This document shows positions 34,460-43,706 of a DNA stretch of 64,000 nucleotides, one piece after another. Location: NCBI RefSeq assembly GCF_007746075.1, contig NZ_CP036339.1, positions 372,001 through 436,000 on the forward strand. Reading direction: 5' to 3'. Below the pieces are notes generated by a model. It searched no databases. It saw only the letters and a list, made by a program, of their open reading frames with translations, and had not been told where the DNA came from. Position numbers and translations under genes: made by a program. Source of the DNA: Lacipirellula limnantheis (GTDB lineage Bacteria; Planctomycetota; Planctomycetia; Pirellulales; Lacipirellulaceae). Positions within the stretch are counted from its first letter, which is position 1, and every line of letters begins with the position of its first letter.

Positions 34460-35320
34460 TTACGAATCAAACCACTTCGTCAACATCCGCACCGTCGTCT
34501 GCCGTCCGGCCCGAGCAATCGACCGCGTCAGCGGAATGCTCTTCGGGCACACCGCCACGCAGTTCTGGGCGTTGCCGCAATCCTGGATGCCGCCCGGCGC
34601 CATGAGGGCGTCGAGACGCTCGCCCTTCTTCATGGCGCCCGTCTGATTGTCGTTGAACAGCATCGCCTGGCTGATCGCCGCGGCGCCGACGAACCCTTCG
34701 TCGAACGCCTCGTCCTCGCGACGGTGGTATTCAACGTCGCTCTCGCCGGGCAGTCGTTCCAGTTCGATCTTCGTATACTGCGGGCAAGCCTCGACGCAGC
34801 AGCCGCACGTCATGCATTCAGAGAGCGGGTAGCGCGTCCCCTGCATCTGCGGCGACTCGCGCGGGCCGGCGCCTCGATCGAAGTAATCGTCCACTTCGAT
34901 CCATGCCTGCACTTTCTCGAGCGCCCGAAACATCCGGCGCCGGTCGACGCAGAGGTCGCGCAGCACGGGGAACTTGCTCATCGGCCGCAATTCGATCGCT
35001 TCATTCTCCTCGAGCAGCCGGTCAACCAGCGCCGAACAGGCTTGGCGCGTGCGTCCGTTGATCAGCATCGTGCAGGCGCCGCAGACCTCTTCGAGGCAAT
35101 TGCAGTCCCAGGCCACCGGCGTCGTCGACTCGCCGTCGGCGGTGGTCGCTTGCGTGGCGATCTTCTGCAAGACGCTGATGACGTTGAGGTTCGGTTCGTA
35201 CGTCACCCGGTGACGCTCCCAGCGGCTCCCTTCGCCCGGCGCCTCTTGGCGCAGCACGCGCACCTCGAACGAGTGAGGCTTCTTCGACTGGTGGGAATGA
35301 CCGTTAGCGTGAGCAGACAT
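34460..35320 (-). CDS. sdhB: Succinate dehydrogenase/fumarate reductase iron-sulfur subunit
   Basis: The 286-residue subunit transfers electrons from the flavoprotein to the quinone in the membrane-bound complex II. ATG 35320 is preferred over a GTG at 35332. Ligands for [2Fe-2S]: C75, C80, C83 and C95 (CNCLEEVCGACTMLINGR, then QAC). The C-terminal ferredoxin-like part has CMTCGCCVEACPQY and CGNAQNCVAVCPKS for the [4Fe-4S] and [3Fe-4S] centres. It is longer than the common 235-250 residues and has a His/Ser-rich start. It is separated from sdhC-sdhA by two unrelated genes and a possible small gene, all on the same strand. Confidence 0.93.
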   Translation of the reverse strand: MSAHANGHSHQSKKPHSFEVRVLRQEAPGEGSRWERHRVTYEPNLNVISVLQKIATQATTADGESTTPVAWDCNCLEEVCGACTMLINGRTRQACSALVDRLLEENEAIELRPMSKFPVLRDLCVDRRRMFRALEKVQAWIEVDDYFDRGAGPRESPQMQGTRYPLSECMTCGCCVEACPQYTKIELERLPGESDVEYHRREDEAFDEGFVGAAAISQAMLFNDNQTGAMKKGERLDALMAPGGIQDCGNAQNCVAVCPKSIPLTRSIARAGRQTTVRMLTKWFDS

Positions 35321-35374
35321 CGAAAGTTCCACAAAATGGGCAGTTTCGCCGGAGATTGTTGAATTGTAGGAGAA

Positions 35375-36745
35375 TCAGTTCCCCTCGCCAACCTCGGCCA
35401 GATTGACGCGAATCAGTTCCTTGTCGTTGCGGGCGAAGACGCTCTGCATGGCAAACGCCGGGTGCGACCACACCGTCATCCTCCGCTGGATTGGCTGCAA
35501 CGGCTCGATCAGCTGCGCCCGGCTGATTTCGCGGTAACCGCCGCCTGAGAGCTCCGCGGTGATCAGCTCACCTTGCTCGTTGGCGATGTAAACTCGCCGG
35601 CCGCTCATCTCGCCGTGAGGGATGAGAAACGCATTCCACCACCGCCCCTGGCCCGTGGCGTCGAGCGTCTCCCACACCATCTCGCCGGTGTCGGTCTTCA
35701 AGCACCGCAACTGGCCATAGCTGCTGATCCCGTAGATAAAGTCGTCGGTCACAATCGGCGTCGGCATGATCGAGTGAATGCTGTCGTTCTTCAGGTCATT
35801 GTTCCCGGAAGCGGTCGTCCAAAGCACGGTCGGCGTGACGCCGTCGGCGCCGAGGGCGATCATCATCGGTCCCTCGTAGAACGACGTAACGAACAGTCGA
35901 TTGCCGATCTGCCGCGGCGTGGCGACGCACAGCGCCGCCTGCAGCGGGAACGGAACCTCCCACAACACCTTGCCGCTGGTCGGATCAAGCGACGAAACGT
36001 GCGATGCGTGCCAGACGATCAGCTGCCGGCGCCCGCCGAACTCCAGGATCACCGGCGGGCAGTAGCCGACTTCGGGATCGTTGAGCGCCCGCCAGCGTTC
36101 CGCGCCCGTCAGCTTGTCAAAGCTCACCACCAGCGCCCCATTCTCGCCCCCGGCGAGCACGATCACCTGATCCCCCTCGATCAACGGCGCCGCCGCGAGG
36201 CCCCACGTCGGCAGTTTCGTTCCCACGTCGTCCGGAAGGTATTTCGACCAAACGACTTCGCCAGTTTCAGCCTTGAGGCAGAACAGATGCCCCACGGCGC
36301 CCAGCGTGTAAACCCGCTCGCCATCGACGGTCGGCGTCGTCCGCGGCCCCAGCGGATAGCTGATGCCGTATGGAGCATCGTACTGGTGCTTCCATAGCGG
36401 CTTGCCGTCGTCGGCGGCGAAGCAGAGGACCCGTTCCAGGTTCTTCTCGGCGAGACGATCGGTGACGAAGACGCGGCCAGCGGCAACGGCCGGGCCCGCG
36501 TAGCCAGCGCCAATCGGCGCCGACCAGACGCGCGGCAATACTCCTGCCGGCAGCTTTTCGACGACCCCCGCTTCACGCCACACGATGTCTCGGCGCGAGC
36601 CTCCCCACTGCGGCCAGTCGTCAGCGCGGAGCGAACCGGCGGACGAGAGTAAACAAACCATCGCCGCGGCACACAACGGCGGCAGACCGAGGACTCGAAA
36701 CCATGGGCCTAAACAAAGTGCACGATCCATGGCTGTCCCCGTCAT
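35375..36745 (-). CDS. Secreted PQQ-type beta-propeller protein between sdhA and sdhB
   Basis: The 456-residue product starts at ATG 36745 (a second ATG at 36730). Hydrophobic export segment about 20-40 (LPPLCAAAMVCLLSSAGSL), then DDWPQWGGSRRDIVW, the usual start of planctomycete PQQ propellers, and blades with GKPLWKHQYD, GEVVWSKYL and GKVLWEVPF. No Cys pair or calcium-binding signature of a quinoprotein dehydrogenase was seen. It lies 18 bp after the next upstream gene and 54 bp before sdhB, all on the same strand, so cotranscription is likely. Confidence 0.85.
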   Translation of the reverse strand: MTGTAMDRALCLGPWFRVLGLPPLCAAAMVCLLSSAGSLRADDWPQWGGSRRDIVWREAGVVEKLPAGVLPRVWSAPIGAGYAGPAVAAGRVFVTDRLAEKNLERVLCFAADDGKPLWKHQYDAPYGISYPLGPRTTPTVDGERVYTLGAVGHLFCLKAETGEVVWSKYLPDDVGTKLPTWGLAAAPLIEGDQVIVLAGGENGALVVSFDKLTGAERWRALNDPEVGYCPPVILEFGGRRQLIVWHASHVSSLDPTSGKVLWEVPFPLQAALCVATPRQIGNRLFVTSFYEGPMMIALGADGVTPTVLWTTASGNNDLKNDSIHSIMPTPIVTDDFIYGISSYGQLRCLKTDTGEMVWETLDATGQGRWWNAFLIPHGEMSGRRVYIANEQGELITAELSGGGYREISRAQLIEPLQPIQRRMTVWSHPAFAMQSVFARNDKELIRVNLAEVGEGN

Positions 36746-36763
36746 TGTTAGCCTCCGGCGCCG

Positions 36764-37498
36764 CTACTTAGCGGCCGGGGGCTTGCCGGCCTTCACCGCG
36801 ACGCCGTTCAACTGAAAATCATCCCAGTTGCCATTGTCGTCGAACGTCCCCAGCCCCACCTGGCCCCAGGTAAACGTCCGATCCTTCGCCGCCATGAACG
36901 GCTTGTCCATGTCGTCGAAGAACACCTCGATCGTCCCGTCAGCGACGCGACGGACGACGCGCACTTCATGCCAGCCCGCCGTCCAGGGGGTTCCCTCGGC
37001 CGTCTTCGTGGTGATCGGCGTCCGCGCCGCGTTGTTCACGATAAAGATCTGACACGCGTTCGGGTCCGACTCCGCGCCGAAGTGAACGTAATAGTAGTGC
37101 GACGGATCCTGATAGCCCCAAAAGATGCACATGTCGCGATGGGGGCCGGCGTCGACGTTGGTGCTCTGCACCTTCGCCGTCAGTTCGAAGTCGCCGACCG
37201 TCAGGTCCTTGAGCAGCGCGAAGTTCGGCGGACTGCGAAACGGCGGCTGATAGTCGCTTGTCCCGGTCGTGCGAAACGCCTTCGTCGCCTTGCCGGCGGG
37301 GCCCTTCAATTCGACGACTTCCCATGAGGGCTGAGCAATGGCATCAGTATCAGAAGGTTGCCAGCGCTCGATGCCGTTTTCGAAATCGTCCTCGTAGAGC
37401 AGCGGGAGCGTTTCGGCAGCGAAGAGCGGTTGCCAGCCTAGGGCAATCATCGTCATCGCACAAATGGACAATGAGGCAACGCAGCGGAGAAGCTTCAT
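36764..37498 (-). CDS. Secreted concanavalin-fold protein (3-keto-disaccharide hydrolase/DUF1080-like)
   Basis: The 244-residue protein has a signal peptide (VASLSICAMTMIALGWQPLFA) followed by a single jelly-roll domain: LLYEDDFENGIERWQPSD, GDFELTAKVQS, YYYVHFGAESD, GWHEVRVVRRV, IEVFFDDMDKPFM and GLGTFDDNGNWDDFQLNGV. This pattern matches DUF1080-like carbohydrate-related domains abundant in planctomycetes. Catalysis is not shown. It precedes the PQQ gene by 18 bp. Confidence 0.75.
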   Translation of the reverse strand: MKLLRCVASLSICAMTMIALGWQPLFAAETLPLLYEDDFENGIERWQPSDTDAIAQPSWEVVELKGPAGKATKAFRTTGTSDYQPPFRSPPNFALLKDLTVGDFELTAKVQSTNVDAGPHRDMCIFWGYQDPSHYYYVHFGAESDPNACQIFIVNNAARTPITTKTAEGTPWTAGWHEVRVVRRVADGTIEVFFDDMDKPFMAAKDRTFTWGQVGLGTFDDNGNWDDFQLNGVAVKAGKPPAAK

Positions 37499-37570
37499 GG
37501 ATGTGCTCGAGAAGAGTGCGGTGGATCAATCGCCGTTTTGTCCGCTGGGCAATGACACTTAGGTCAAGAT

Positions 37571-37777
37571 TTAAGAGGGGCCGGTATCAAGAGAAAAGAA
37601 CCAACCGTCGAGATCAACCTGCTCGCAGCCTGCTTCAATGGCGCGACTCATTAGTTGTAGATCCTCCGGGGAGATTGACGCGGCCAAGCTGCGAACAAAT
37701 CGCTCCCACTCTTCCCGCTCCTCCGGCGTCCGCTGATTTCGATCGTTATTGGCATCCGGCGGAATTGAACTTTCAAT
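37571..37777 (-). CDS. Possible 68-residue acidic protein with a non-standard ATT start
   Basis: Reading the minus strand, a frame from 37777 to the TAA at 37571 encodes RTPEEREEWERFVRSLAASI, then SPEDLQLMSRAIEAGCEQVD and LDGWFFSLDTGPS. The composition is protein-like, unlike neighbouring frames. No ATG, GTG or TTG lies between the upstream TGA (37781-37783) and the conserved part; the only plausible start is ATT at 37775-37777, about 11 bases after GAAGG. It may be a genuine small gene with a rare start or a gene that has lost its 5' end. Function unknown; it sits between sdhA and the DUF1080-like gene. Confidence 0.45.
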   Translation of the reverse strand: MESSIPPDANNDRNQRTPEEREEWERFVRSLAASISPEDLQLMSRAIEAGCEQVDLDGWFFSLDTGPS

Positions 37778-37849
37778 AAATCACGGAGCCTTCAAGCCGA
37801 TTCGCAGCCCATGCTGTCGCTACGCGCAACGGCGACTTGCTGGCTTTGC

Positions 37850-39853
37850 TCACGCCCCCACTGGCTGCGGAGCATGAGTCGCCTTCGCCCCATTGCTCGC
37901 ATGCTTCGCCTGCCGATCGCGCCACGCCTCTTCAATGATCTCGGCGCCGACTAAGCCGTACAACCGCGGCCGCGGCGGGACGATCGTCGTATCAACCTCT
38001 TCGTACCGGAGGTGCGGTTCGCCCTGGCCGTCGACTTCAGCGATCGTCGTCTTCAGCCACTTGCGGTTCTTCTCTTCGAATGCGTCGCACCACTCCTCCG
38101 CCTGGCGGCGCTTCTCGGCGGGCGAGGCGTCGGCGTCGATGCCCGGCATGTCGAACGCCGGCTTGTAATGGGCCCCGCGGCATTCGTCGCGCGCCAGTGC
38201 CCCTTTCAGGATTGCCTTGGCGATGGGGAACATGTCGCGCAGCGACTTGGTGAACAAAACATTCTGATTCGTCCAATTACCCGTGTCCGACAAGGCGCAC
38301 TTCTCGACCCGTTCGGCCAGGTCGTTCACCTTCTCGACTGCGTCGCGCAGCTGGCCGTTCTCGCGCACCACCGTCGCCGCCTTCGTCATCACGTCGCCGA
38401 GTTGCTGGTGAATGAGGTACGGATTCTCGCGCCCCGCTTCGCGCTTCAGCAGTTCGTCATGCTCCAGTTGCTTCACGGCCCGCTGGCCGCGGAGGAGTTG
38501 ATCGTACTTTTCGTCGCTGGCGGAATCCTTCAGCGAACCGATCGCCTTCTGAATCCCAGGCGCCGCAAACAACCCGCTGAAGATGCACGACAGCAGCGAG
38601 TTGGCGCCAAGGCGATTCGCGCCGTGATACTGATAATCGCATTCCCCGATGGCATAGAGCCCGGGGATGTTCGTCTGCTGATTGCGCGGCGAGCCGGGAA
38701 CCAGCCCCCCGGCCGGAGTCCGCTCGTAGTCGGCCCACAGTCCGCCCATCGAGTAGTGAACGGCGGGGAAGATCTTCATCGGGACTTCCCGCGGATCGAC
38801 CCCCTGGAATTTCTCGTAGATATGCAGAATGCCGCCCAGCTTGCGATCGAGTTCTGCTCGCGGAATGTGCGTCAGGTCGAGATAAACGCTCTGCTTGTCG
38901 GCGTCGACGCTTAACCCGTCATTCACGCAGACGCTGAAGATCTCGCGCGTCGCGATGTCGCGCGGCACAAGGTTGCCGTACTTCGGATAGCGCTCCTCGA
39001 GGAAGTAATACCGCTCGCTCTCGGGAATCTGCTTCGGATCGCGCGGATCGTGGGGCTTGCGCGGCACCCACACCCGCCCCCCCTCGCCGCGGGCCGATTC
39101 GCTCATCAGCCGTAGCTTGTCGGCCCCGGGGATGGCGGTCGGATGAACCTGGATGAATTCGGCGTTGGCGTAGATCGCCCCGGCCCGGGCGGCACGGCTC
39201 GCGGCGGCCCCGGTGCAGGCCATCGACATCGTGCTGCGGCCAAAGATCAGCCCGCAGCCGCCCACAGCCAGCACCACCGCGTCCGCAGGAAAGGCGCGAA
39301 TCTCCATGCTCACCAGGTTCTGGCCAATCCCGCCGCGGCAACGGCCATCGTCGTCGAGGACCGGGCTCAGGAAGTCCCAGCCCTCGTACATCGTAATCTT
39401 GCCGGCCGCGTGCCAGCGGCGGACCTGCTCGTCGAGCGCATAAAGCAACTGCTGACCCGTCGTGGCGCCAGCGAAGGCAGTGCGCTTGAACAGCGTTCCG
39501 CCGAACCGTCGTTGGTCGCGAAAGCCCTCCGCGGTGCGGTTGAACGGGACGCCGATGCGGTCCATCAGATCGATGATGCGCGGACCCCAGTCGGTCATTT
39601 CCTTGACGGGCGGCTGGTGCTGCAGGAAGTCGCCCCCGTAGACGGTATCGTCGAGATGCTTCGCCTCGTTGTCGCCCTGCTGTCGCGTGAGCTCATTGAC
39701 GCTGTTGATGCCCCCTTGGGCGCAAACGCTGTGCGACCGCTTCACCGGCGTGAGGCTCATCACGTCGACGTCGACTCCCCCTTCGGCCAGTTTCATCGCC
39801 GCGGCCAAACCAGCCAATCCGCCGCCAACCACCAACACGCGTTGCTTTGCCAT
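37850..39853 (-). CDS. sdhA: Succinate dehydrogenase/fumarate reductase flavoprotein subunit
   Basis: The 667-residue catalytic subunit oxidises succinate to fumarate with covalent FAD. Visible: the dinucleotide fold VLVVGGGLAGLAAAMKLAEG (6-25), CAQGGINSVNE, the FAD/substrate region GGDFLQHQPPVKEMTDWGPR, HPTAIPGADKLRLMSESARGEGG, and HYSMGGLWADYER. The C-terminus (NRKWLKTTIAEVDGQGEPHL, EVDTTIVPPRPRLYG) is of the Bacillus/b558-type complex II. It lies 61 bp after sdhC. sdhB follows only after about 2.5 kb. Confidence 0.95.
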   Translation of the reverse strand: MAKQRVLVVGGGLAGLAAAMKLAEGGVDVDVMSLTPVKRSHSVCAQGGINSVNELTRQQGDNEAKHLDDTVYGGDFLQHQPPVKEMTDWGPRIIDLMDRIGVPFNRTAEGFRDQRRFGGTLFKRTAFAGATTGQQLLYALDEQVRRWHAAGKITMYEGWDFLSPVLDDDGRCRGGIGQNLVSMEIRAFPADAVVLAVGGCGLIFGRSTMSMACTGAAASRAARAGAIYANAEFIQVHPTAIPGADKLRLMSESARGEGGRVWVPRKPHDPRDPKQIPESERYYFLEERYPKYGNLVPRDIATREIFSVCVNDGLSVDADKQSVYLDLTHIPRAELDRKLGGILHIYEKFQGVDPREVPMKIFPAVHYSMGGLWADYERTPAGGLVPGSPRNQQTNIPGLYAIGECDYQYHGANRLGANSLLSCIFSGLFAAPGIQKAIGSLKDSASDEKYDQLLRGQRAVKQLEHDELLKREAGRENPYLIHQQLGDVMTKAATVVRENGQLRDAVEKVNDLAERVEKCALSDTGNWTNQNVLFTKSLRDMFPIAKAILKGALARDECRGAHYKPAFDMPGIDADASPAEKRRQAEEWCDAFEEKNRKWLKTTIAEVDGQGEPHLRYEEVDTTIVPPRPRLYGLVGAEIIEEAWRDRQAKHASNGAKATHAPQPVGA

Positions 39854-39914
39854 GATCGAATGCCTTCAATCCAAACGTTGCGCCGCGCACTGGCGCGGAC
39901 GACCAGTCATTGAG

Positions 39915-40775
39915 TTAATTAGCCGCGGCGCTTGTCTCGGATTCGCCGCCGGCCGCCGGCGCGTCGCCCTCGGTCGGCAGCGGGTCGGCCACCTTGTGGG
40001 AGTTCTCTTGCACTTCGCCGGTGGCGATCTTCGTTTGAATCATCAAGTCTTCCTGAGCGCGGACCTGCCGCAGCTTCGCGGGATCGTCGACCGCCGCCCG
40101 TATGCCGAACAGCGCGGCCGCGCTGACGCCCATCAGCAGCAGCCCAAAGGCGCCGCAGACGTACGACGCGCGGCGCTGGGCCCGCGGACTCGTCCAGACG
40201 CCCCAGGTAATCCCCATCGTCCACAGGCCGTTGGCGAGGTGATAAACGCACGCCGTGATGCCCACGGCATACAGGACCACCACGACCACGTTTTGCAATG
40301 CTTCGCCCGCGGTGCTCGTGGCGTTGTAGGGCCGAAACTGTCCGCCGCCCAGCGGTTCAACGACGTAGTGCAGCCACGATTCGTTGTGAATCCACCCATG
40401 CATGTGGAAGACGTGCAGCATGATGAAGAAGAACGCGATCACCCCCGTCGCCCGTTGCAAGGTGTAGCGATAGTTCGCCGCGTAGGGGTAGTTGTGCGTG
40501 TTGGGCATGCCGCCCGCGATGATGACGAAGCCGAAGATCGCGTGGAACAGGATGGGAATGAAGATGAACGTCCACTCCACCAGCGGCAGCAGCGCGCCGA
40601 GCTTGTGGATGTTCAGCACGTTGTTCTGGAACGTGGCGGCGCCGTTGATGACGCTGGCGTTGACGATCAGGTGGACCACCATGTAGGCGCCCACAGGAAT
40701 CAAACCGCAAAGCGAGTGGAGGCGGCGAATCAGAAAGTCGTTGCGAACCAGAAACGATTGACGCGAGCTGTCCAC
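39915..40775 (-). CDS. sdhC: Succinate dehydrogenase cytochrome b558 subunit
   Basis: The 286-residue membrane anchor starts with a GTG at 40775. It has five predicted helices and the family pattern of the b558 type: RRLHSLCGLIPVGAYMVVHL, FIMLHVFHMHGWIH, VYHLANGLWTMGITWGVW. Several His residues in helices could hold two hemes. A Pro/Ala/Glu-rich tail (about 255-286) is unusual. It passes electrons to menaquinone. First gene of the sdhC-sdhA unit. Confidence 0.92.
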   Translation of the reverse strand: MDSSRQSFLVRNDFLIRRLHSLCGLIPVGAYMVVHLIVNASVINGAATFQNNVLNIHKLGALLPLVEWTFIFIPILFHAIFGFVIIAGGMPNTHNYPYAANYRYTLQRATGVIAFFFIMLHVFHMHGWIHNESWLHYVVEPLGGGQFRPYNATSTAGEALQNVVVVVLYAVGITACVYHLANGLWTMGITWGVWTSPRAQRRASYVCGAFGLLLMGVSAAALFGIRAAVDDPAKLRQVRAQEDLMIQTKIATGEVQENSHKVADPLPTEGDAPAAGGESETSAAAN

Positions 40776-40902
40776 GGCGGCGTACTTTCCACGCTAGCGG
40801 GGCGAGGCAATTGGGCCGAGGCGCGCGAGGCCTGCGGGAACCCTGCCACAAGCGGTTCAGTATAGGGGAGCCCCGACGAGTCGCAAGGCGGCCGCGGGCC
40901 TG

Positions 40903-41003
40903 TGGCCCGTGGTCGGTAGTCAGTTGTCCGAAGTTAGTTGCGATCGCTCCGGACTCCGCACCGCCTAGGGTCGTAACCGACCGCTGACCATGGACGACTG
41001 ACC
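40903..41003. repeat. Dispersed palindrome, family F copy
   Basis: GGTCGGTAGTCAGTTGTCCG on the left and CGACCGCTGACCATGGACGACTGACC (imperfect) on the right, separated by about 50 bases. Confidence 0.5.
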
Positions 41004-41012
41004 AAAACCAAC

Positions 41013-41044
41013 AAAAAAAGGGCAAGTCGCGAGGACTTGCCCTT
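41013..41044 (-). terminator. Intrinsic terminator of the TPR gene
   Basis: On the minus strand AAGGGCAAGTC and GACTTGCCCTT pair around a short loop and run into TTTTTTT, 47 bp after the stop codon. Confidence 0.85.
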
Positions 41045-41090
41045 GGTCGTGTTGTCGCAGTATCGCAGCGACGATCCGTTTGCCGGCGCG

Positions 41091-42677
41091 TCAGTTGCTC
41101 GCCGACTGCTTCTGGTTCAACTCATCGGCCTTGCGTTGGTACTCGTCGGCCAGATCATTCTTGCCGAGTTGACGCAGGGCTTCGATCATCCGCGCGTACA
41201 TCTTCGGCTGCGGGTTGTCCTGCAGCAGCGCGAGACGGAAGAAGTCGGCCGCTTTCCGGTAGTCCTTCAACTGCATGTACGCATAGCCGACGTTGTAGTA
41301 GTTGTCGCCGACGTCTGGTTCCCAGCGAATCGCGTCGTTGAAACACTCGATCGCCTTCTTGTATTCCTTCAGGTCCATGTACGCGCGGCCCTTGTTGACG
41401 TGGGCCAGCGTAAAGCCAGGCGCTTTCGCGAGGGCCTCGCCGTAGGAATTGATCGCGTCGCGGTGGTTTCCCTGCTGGTGGTGCGTAAAGCCAATCCACA
41501 GGAACACCCGCGGATCTTGATAGCCGCTGCCCGTGGCCGAAGCTTGCTCGAAATCGCCCCGCGCGAGGTCGGCCTCGCCCATGTAGTACCAGCAGATGCC
41601 GCGGTACATGAGCGCATCGGCGATGTACTCGGCGTCTTGACCCGGAGGAATCTCGCTCACGGCTCGCGTGAACGAATTCACCGCATCGCTGTATTGTTTG
41701 AGCATTCGCTCGGCGCGTCCCTTGCGGAAGTAAGCGCGACCCTCTTCAGGAAAGCGTCCCTCGAATTTCGCGATGATCGCGTTCGCGTCGCTGATGGCGG
41801 CGTTCAACTCGGCTTCCGCCTTCTTGGCGTCCTTCTCCTTTTCGGCGAGCTTCAGATTCGCGTCGGCCCGCAGCGTGTAACCGGCGACGAAGATCTCGGG
41901 ATCACCCCGCTTCTCCGGTTTGTAGGCTTCGATCGCCTTGGTCAATGCACCAATGGCTTGAGCGTAGTCGTCCTGAAACAGGTAGACGTTCGCCAGCACC
42001 GCGAAATTCTCATGGTCCGCCGGATCGACTTCGGCGGCCTTCTTCAGATCGACCTCCGCCTTGTCGAACTCGCGCAGCAAGGCATGCGCGTAGCCCCGGT
42101 CGCGATAGGCGCGGGCGTCGTTCGGATTGCCCGCGATCGCGTCATCCAGCCGGCGAATCGCCGTCGTCGCAGCCGCTGCGTCGCGGCTATAGTTGACCAG
42201 GATGTGGCCGATGTTTGACAATACCTTCGGATCGCCAGGCGTCTTTTCCACGGCGTTGTTGAAGTCCTGCGACGCGGCGTCAATTTGCTGCAGTTCAAGC
42301 ATGCATTCGCCGCGGCCGTTGTACGCGGCCGCTAGGTTCGGGTCGCGATCAATCGCCTGGCTGTACGCGGCCGCTGCCTCCTGAAAATCCTCGACCGCCT
42401 TCAGCACCTCGGCCTTGCCGAGCCACGCTTCGGGAAAGGTGTTGTCCACCGCAATCGCGATGTTGAATTGCGCGATCGCCTCGTTGTACTTCTTCTCGCC
42501 GAGCAGTCTCTCGCCTTCGGCCTGCGCCGTCAGCGCTTCCTTGAGACGAATGAGTTGTCCCGTCTCCGGTTGTCCCGTCTCCGCTGGCGCCGCTTCTTGC
42601 GCCTGGACACGGCCCTGAAAGGCAACCACGGCGGCCACGCCGCACGCCAACCATGCGAACTGCTTCAAACGACTCAT
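41091..42677 (-). CDS. Secreted or periplasmic TPR protein
   Basis: The 528-residue protein has a signal peptide (FAWLACGVAAVVAFQGRVQA) and then repeated 34-residue TPR units over most of its length (for example AEGERLLGEKKYNEAIAQFN, AWLGKAEVLKAVEDFQEAAA, AYNGRGECMLELQQIDAASQ, GIAYRDRGYAHALL-type helices). About ten repeats can be counted. TPR proteins serve as scaffolds; no partner is evident. It is followed by a clear terminator. Confidence 0.85.
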   Translation of the reverse strand: MSRLKQFAWLACGVAAVVAFQGRVQAQEAAPAETGQPETGQLIRLKEALTAQAEGERLLGEKKYNEAIAQFNIAIAVDNTFPEAWLGKAEVLKAVEDFQEAAAAYSQAIDRDPNLAAAYNGRGECMLELQQIDAASQDFNNAVEKTPGDPKVLSNIGHILVNYSRDAAAATTAIRRLDDAIAGNPNDARAYRDRGYAHALLREFDKAEVDLKKAAEVDPADHENFAVLANVYLFQDDYAQAIGALTKAIEAYKPEKRGDPEIFVAGYTLRADANLKLAEKEKDAKKAEAELNAAISDANAIIAKFEGRFPEEGRAYFRKGRAERMLKQYSDAVNSFTRAVSEIPPGQDAEYIADALMYRGICWYYMGEADLARGDFEQASATGSGYQDPRVFLWIGFTHHQQGNHRDAINSYGEALAKAPGFTLAHVNKGRAYMDLKEYKKAIECFNDAIRWEPDVGDNYYNVGYAYMQLKDYRKAADFFRLALLQDNPQPKMYARMIEALRQLGKNDLADEYQRKADELNQKQSASN

Positions 42678-43031
42678 GAAAAGTCCCTCGATCCGAGGAA
42701 AAAAGCCAAGATGACCGTCAATCGACGCGCGATGATTCAGCTGGAATCGTAGGTCTGGTGATTCAGAAAGAGTAGCCTGCTAAATCGCCCCGCGTCGGTT
42801 CATGGTAAACGGGCCCACAAGCCAACGCACGCGAATTGCCGAGCAGAGACGCTCAATTTCATCCCCGGCGCGCAGGCTAAGCCGAGCGTGCAGATTTTGC
42901 CGCGAAAGCGCCCATCGGCAATCGCCGGCGCGGACATTCGGAGCCGACGGATATGCCGGTTGTGCCGAGATCAGCGCCCAGCGGCTGGTCCACGGCTCGC
43001 GCGGGATGGCGTTGCCAGAACCCCGGCCTGA
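42678..43031. other. Gene-free stretch
   Basis: About 350 bases between two minus-strand genes. No gene, RNA or repeat was recognised on either strand. The promoter of the TPR gene is presumably near its right side, but no clear consensus was found. Confidence 0.35.
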
Positions 43032-43706
43032 CTACCGTTGCGCGGCGCCGGCAAACGTCGCCGACGGTTCTTCGTCGTCGGGAGTTGCCACGGCGTATCG
43101 GCCGTACGCCTTATTCGTGCGCGTGAATTCCTCGGCGAACCCGACCGCCTGTTCGTCGGTGAACTTCCGCGGAATCGTCCGCTTCAGCTTGCCGAACTCA
43201 TAGATGTGCACGACATGGTCCGCTGGCGGCCCCGCCGGTTCCGGCGGCGCGGGAGCGGGCGCCGGATCCTCGGCTTTTGGCTCAGCGAACGCGGGAACTT
43301 CCGCAACCGTCGGCGGCTTCTCCGCGAACGGCGGATCGTCTTCGTCCTCGTCAATGTCGAGCCCATGGGCGAAGCTAAGGTACCCCACCGGCGCCTTGTC
43401 GACCGGCGTCTTCGCCGGCGGCAATTTTGGAATCGGACCGGGAGACTTTGGCCCCGCTTCCGATTCGCTCCGCTCCTCGCGGCGCGCTTCGCGCTTGGCG
43501 GCAGGCTTCTCCGCTTTGCCTTCACCGCGGGCCGCGCGCTTGGGGGCGCGGGCAGGCTTTTCAGCCTTGTCCTTCGCAGCCGGCTTCTTCTTCGTCGGCT
43601 TCGCCTTCGGCTTTTCCTCTAGCTCCGAATCGTCGTCGTCCGTGTCATCGTCGTCGACGAAGTCGAACTCCTCGCCAAACAAATCGTCATCGTCGTCGTA
43701 CGGCAT
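43032..43706 (-). CDS. Low-complexity protein with acidic head and basic segment
   Basis: About 224 residues from ATG 43706. It begins MPYDDDDDLFGEEFDFVDDD, almost all Asp/Glu, then a Lys/Ala/Pro-rich segment (about 30-90; AKPTKKKPAAKDKAEKPARA), then a Pro/Glu linker, and a short folded-looking end (VHIYEFGKLKRTIPRKFTDE, then YGRYAVATPDDE). The opposing charges suggest a disordered protein, perhaps interacting with nucleic acids or ribosomes. No family recognised. Confidence 0.55.
   Translation of the reverse strand: MPYDDDDDLFGEEFDFVDDDDTDDDDSELEEKPKAKPTKKKPAAKDKAEKPARAPKRAARGEGKAEKPAAKREARREERSESEAGPKSPGPIPKLPPAKTPVDKAPVGYLSFAHGLDIDEDEDDPPFAEKPPTVAEVPAFAEPKAEDPAPAPAPPEPAGPPADHVVHIYEFGKLKRTIPRKFTDEQAVGFAEEFTRTNKAYGRYAVATPDDEEPSATFAGAAQR

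Noticed and set aside
42802..43203. 133-codon plus-strand frame spanning a gap and the charged protein gene
   Set aside because: No motif, and half of it lies antisense to the charged-protein gene.
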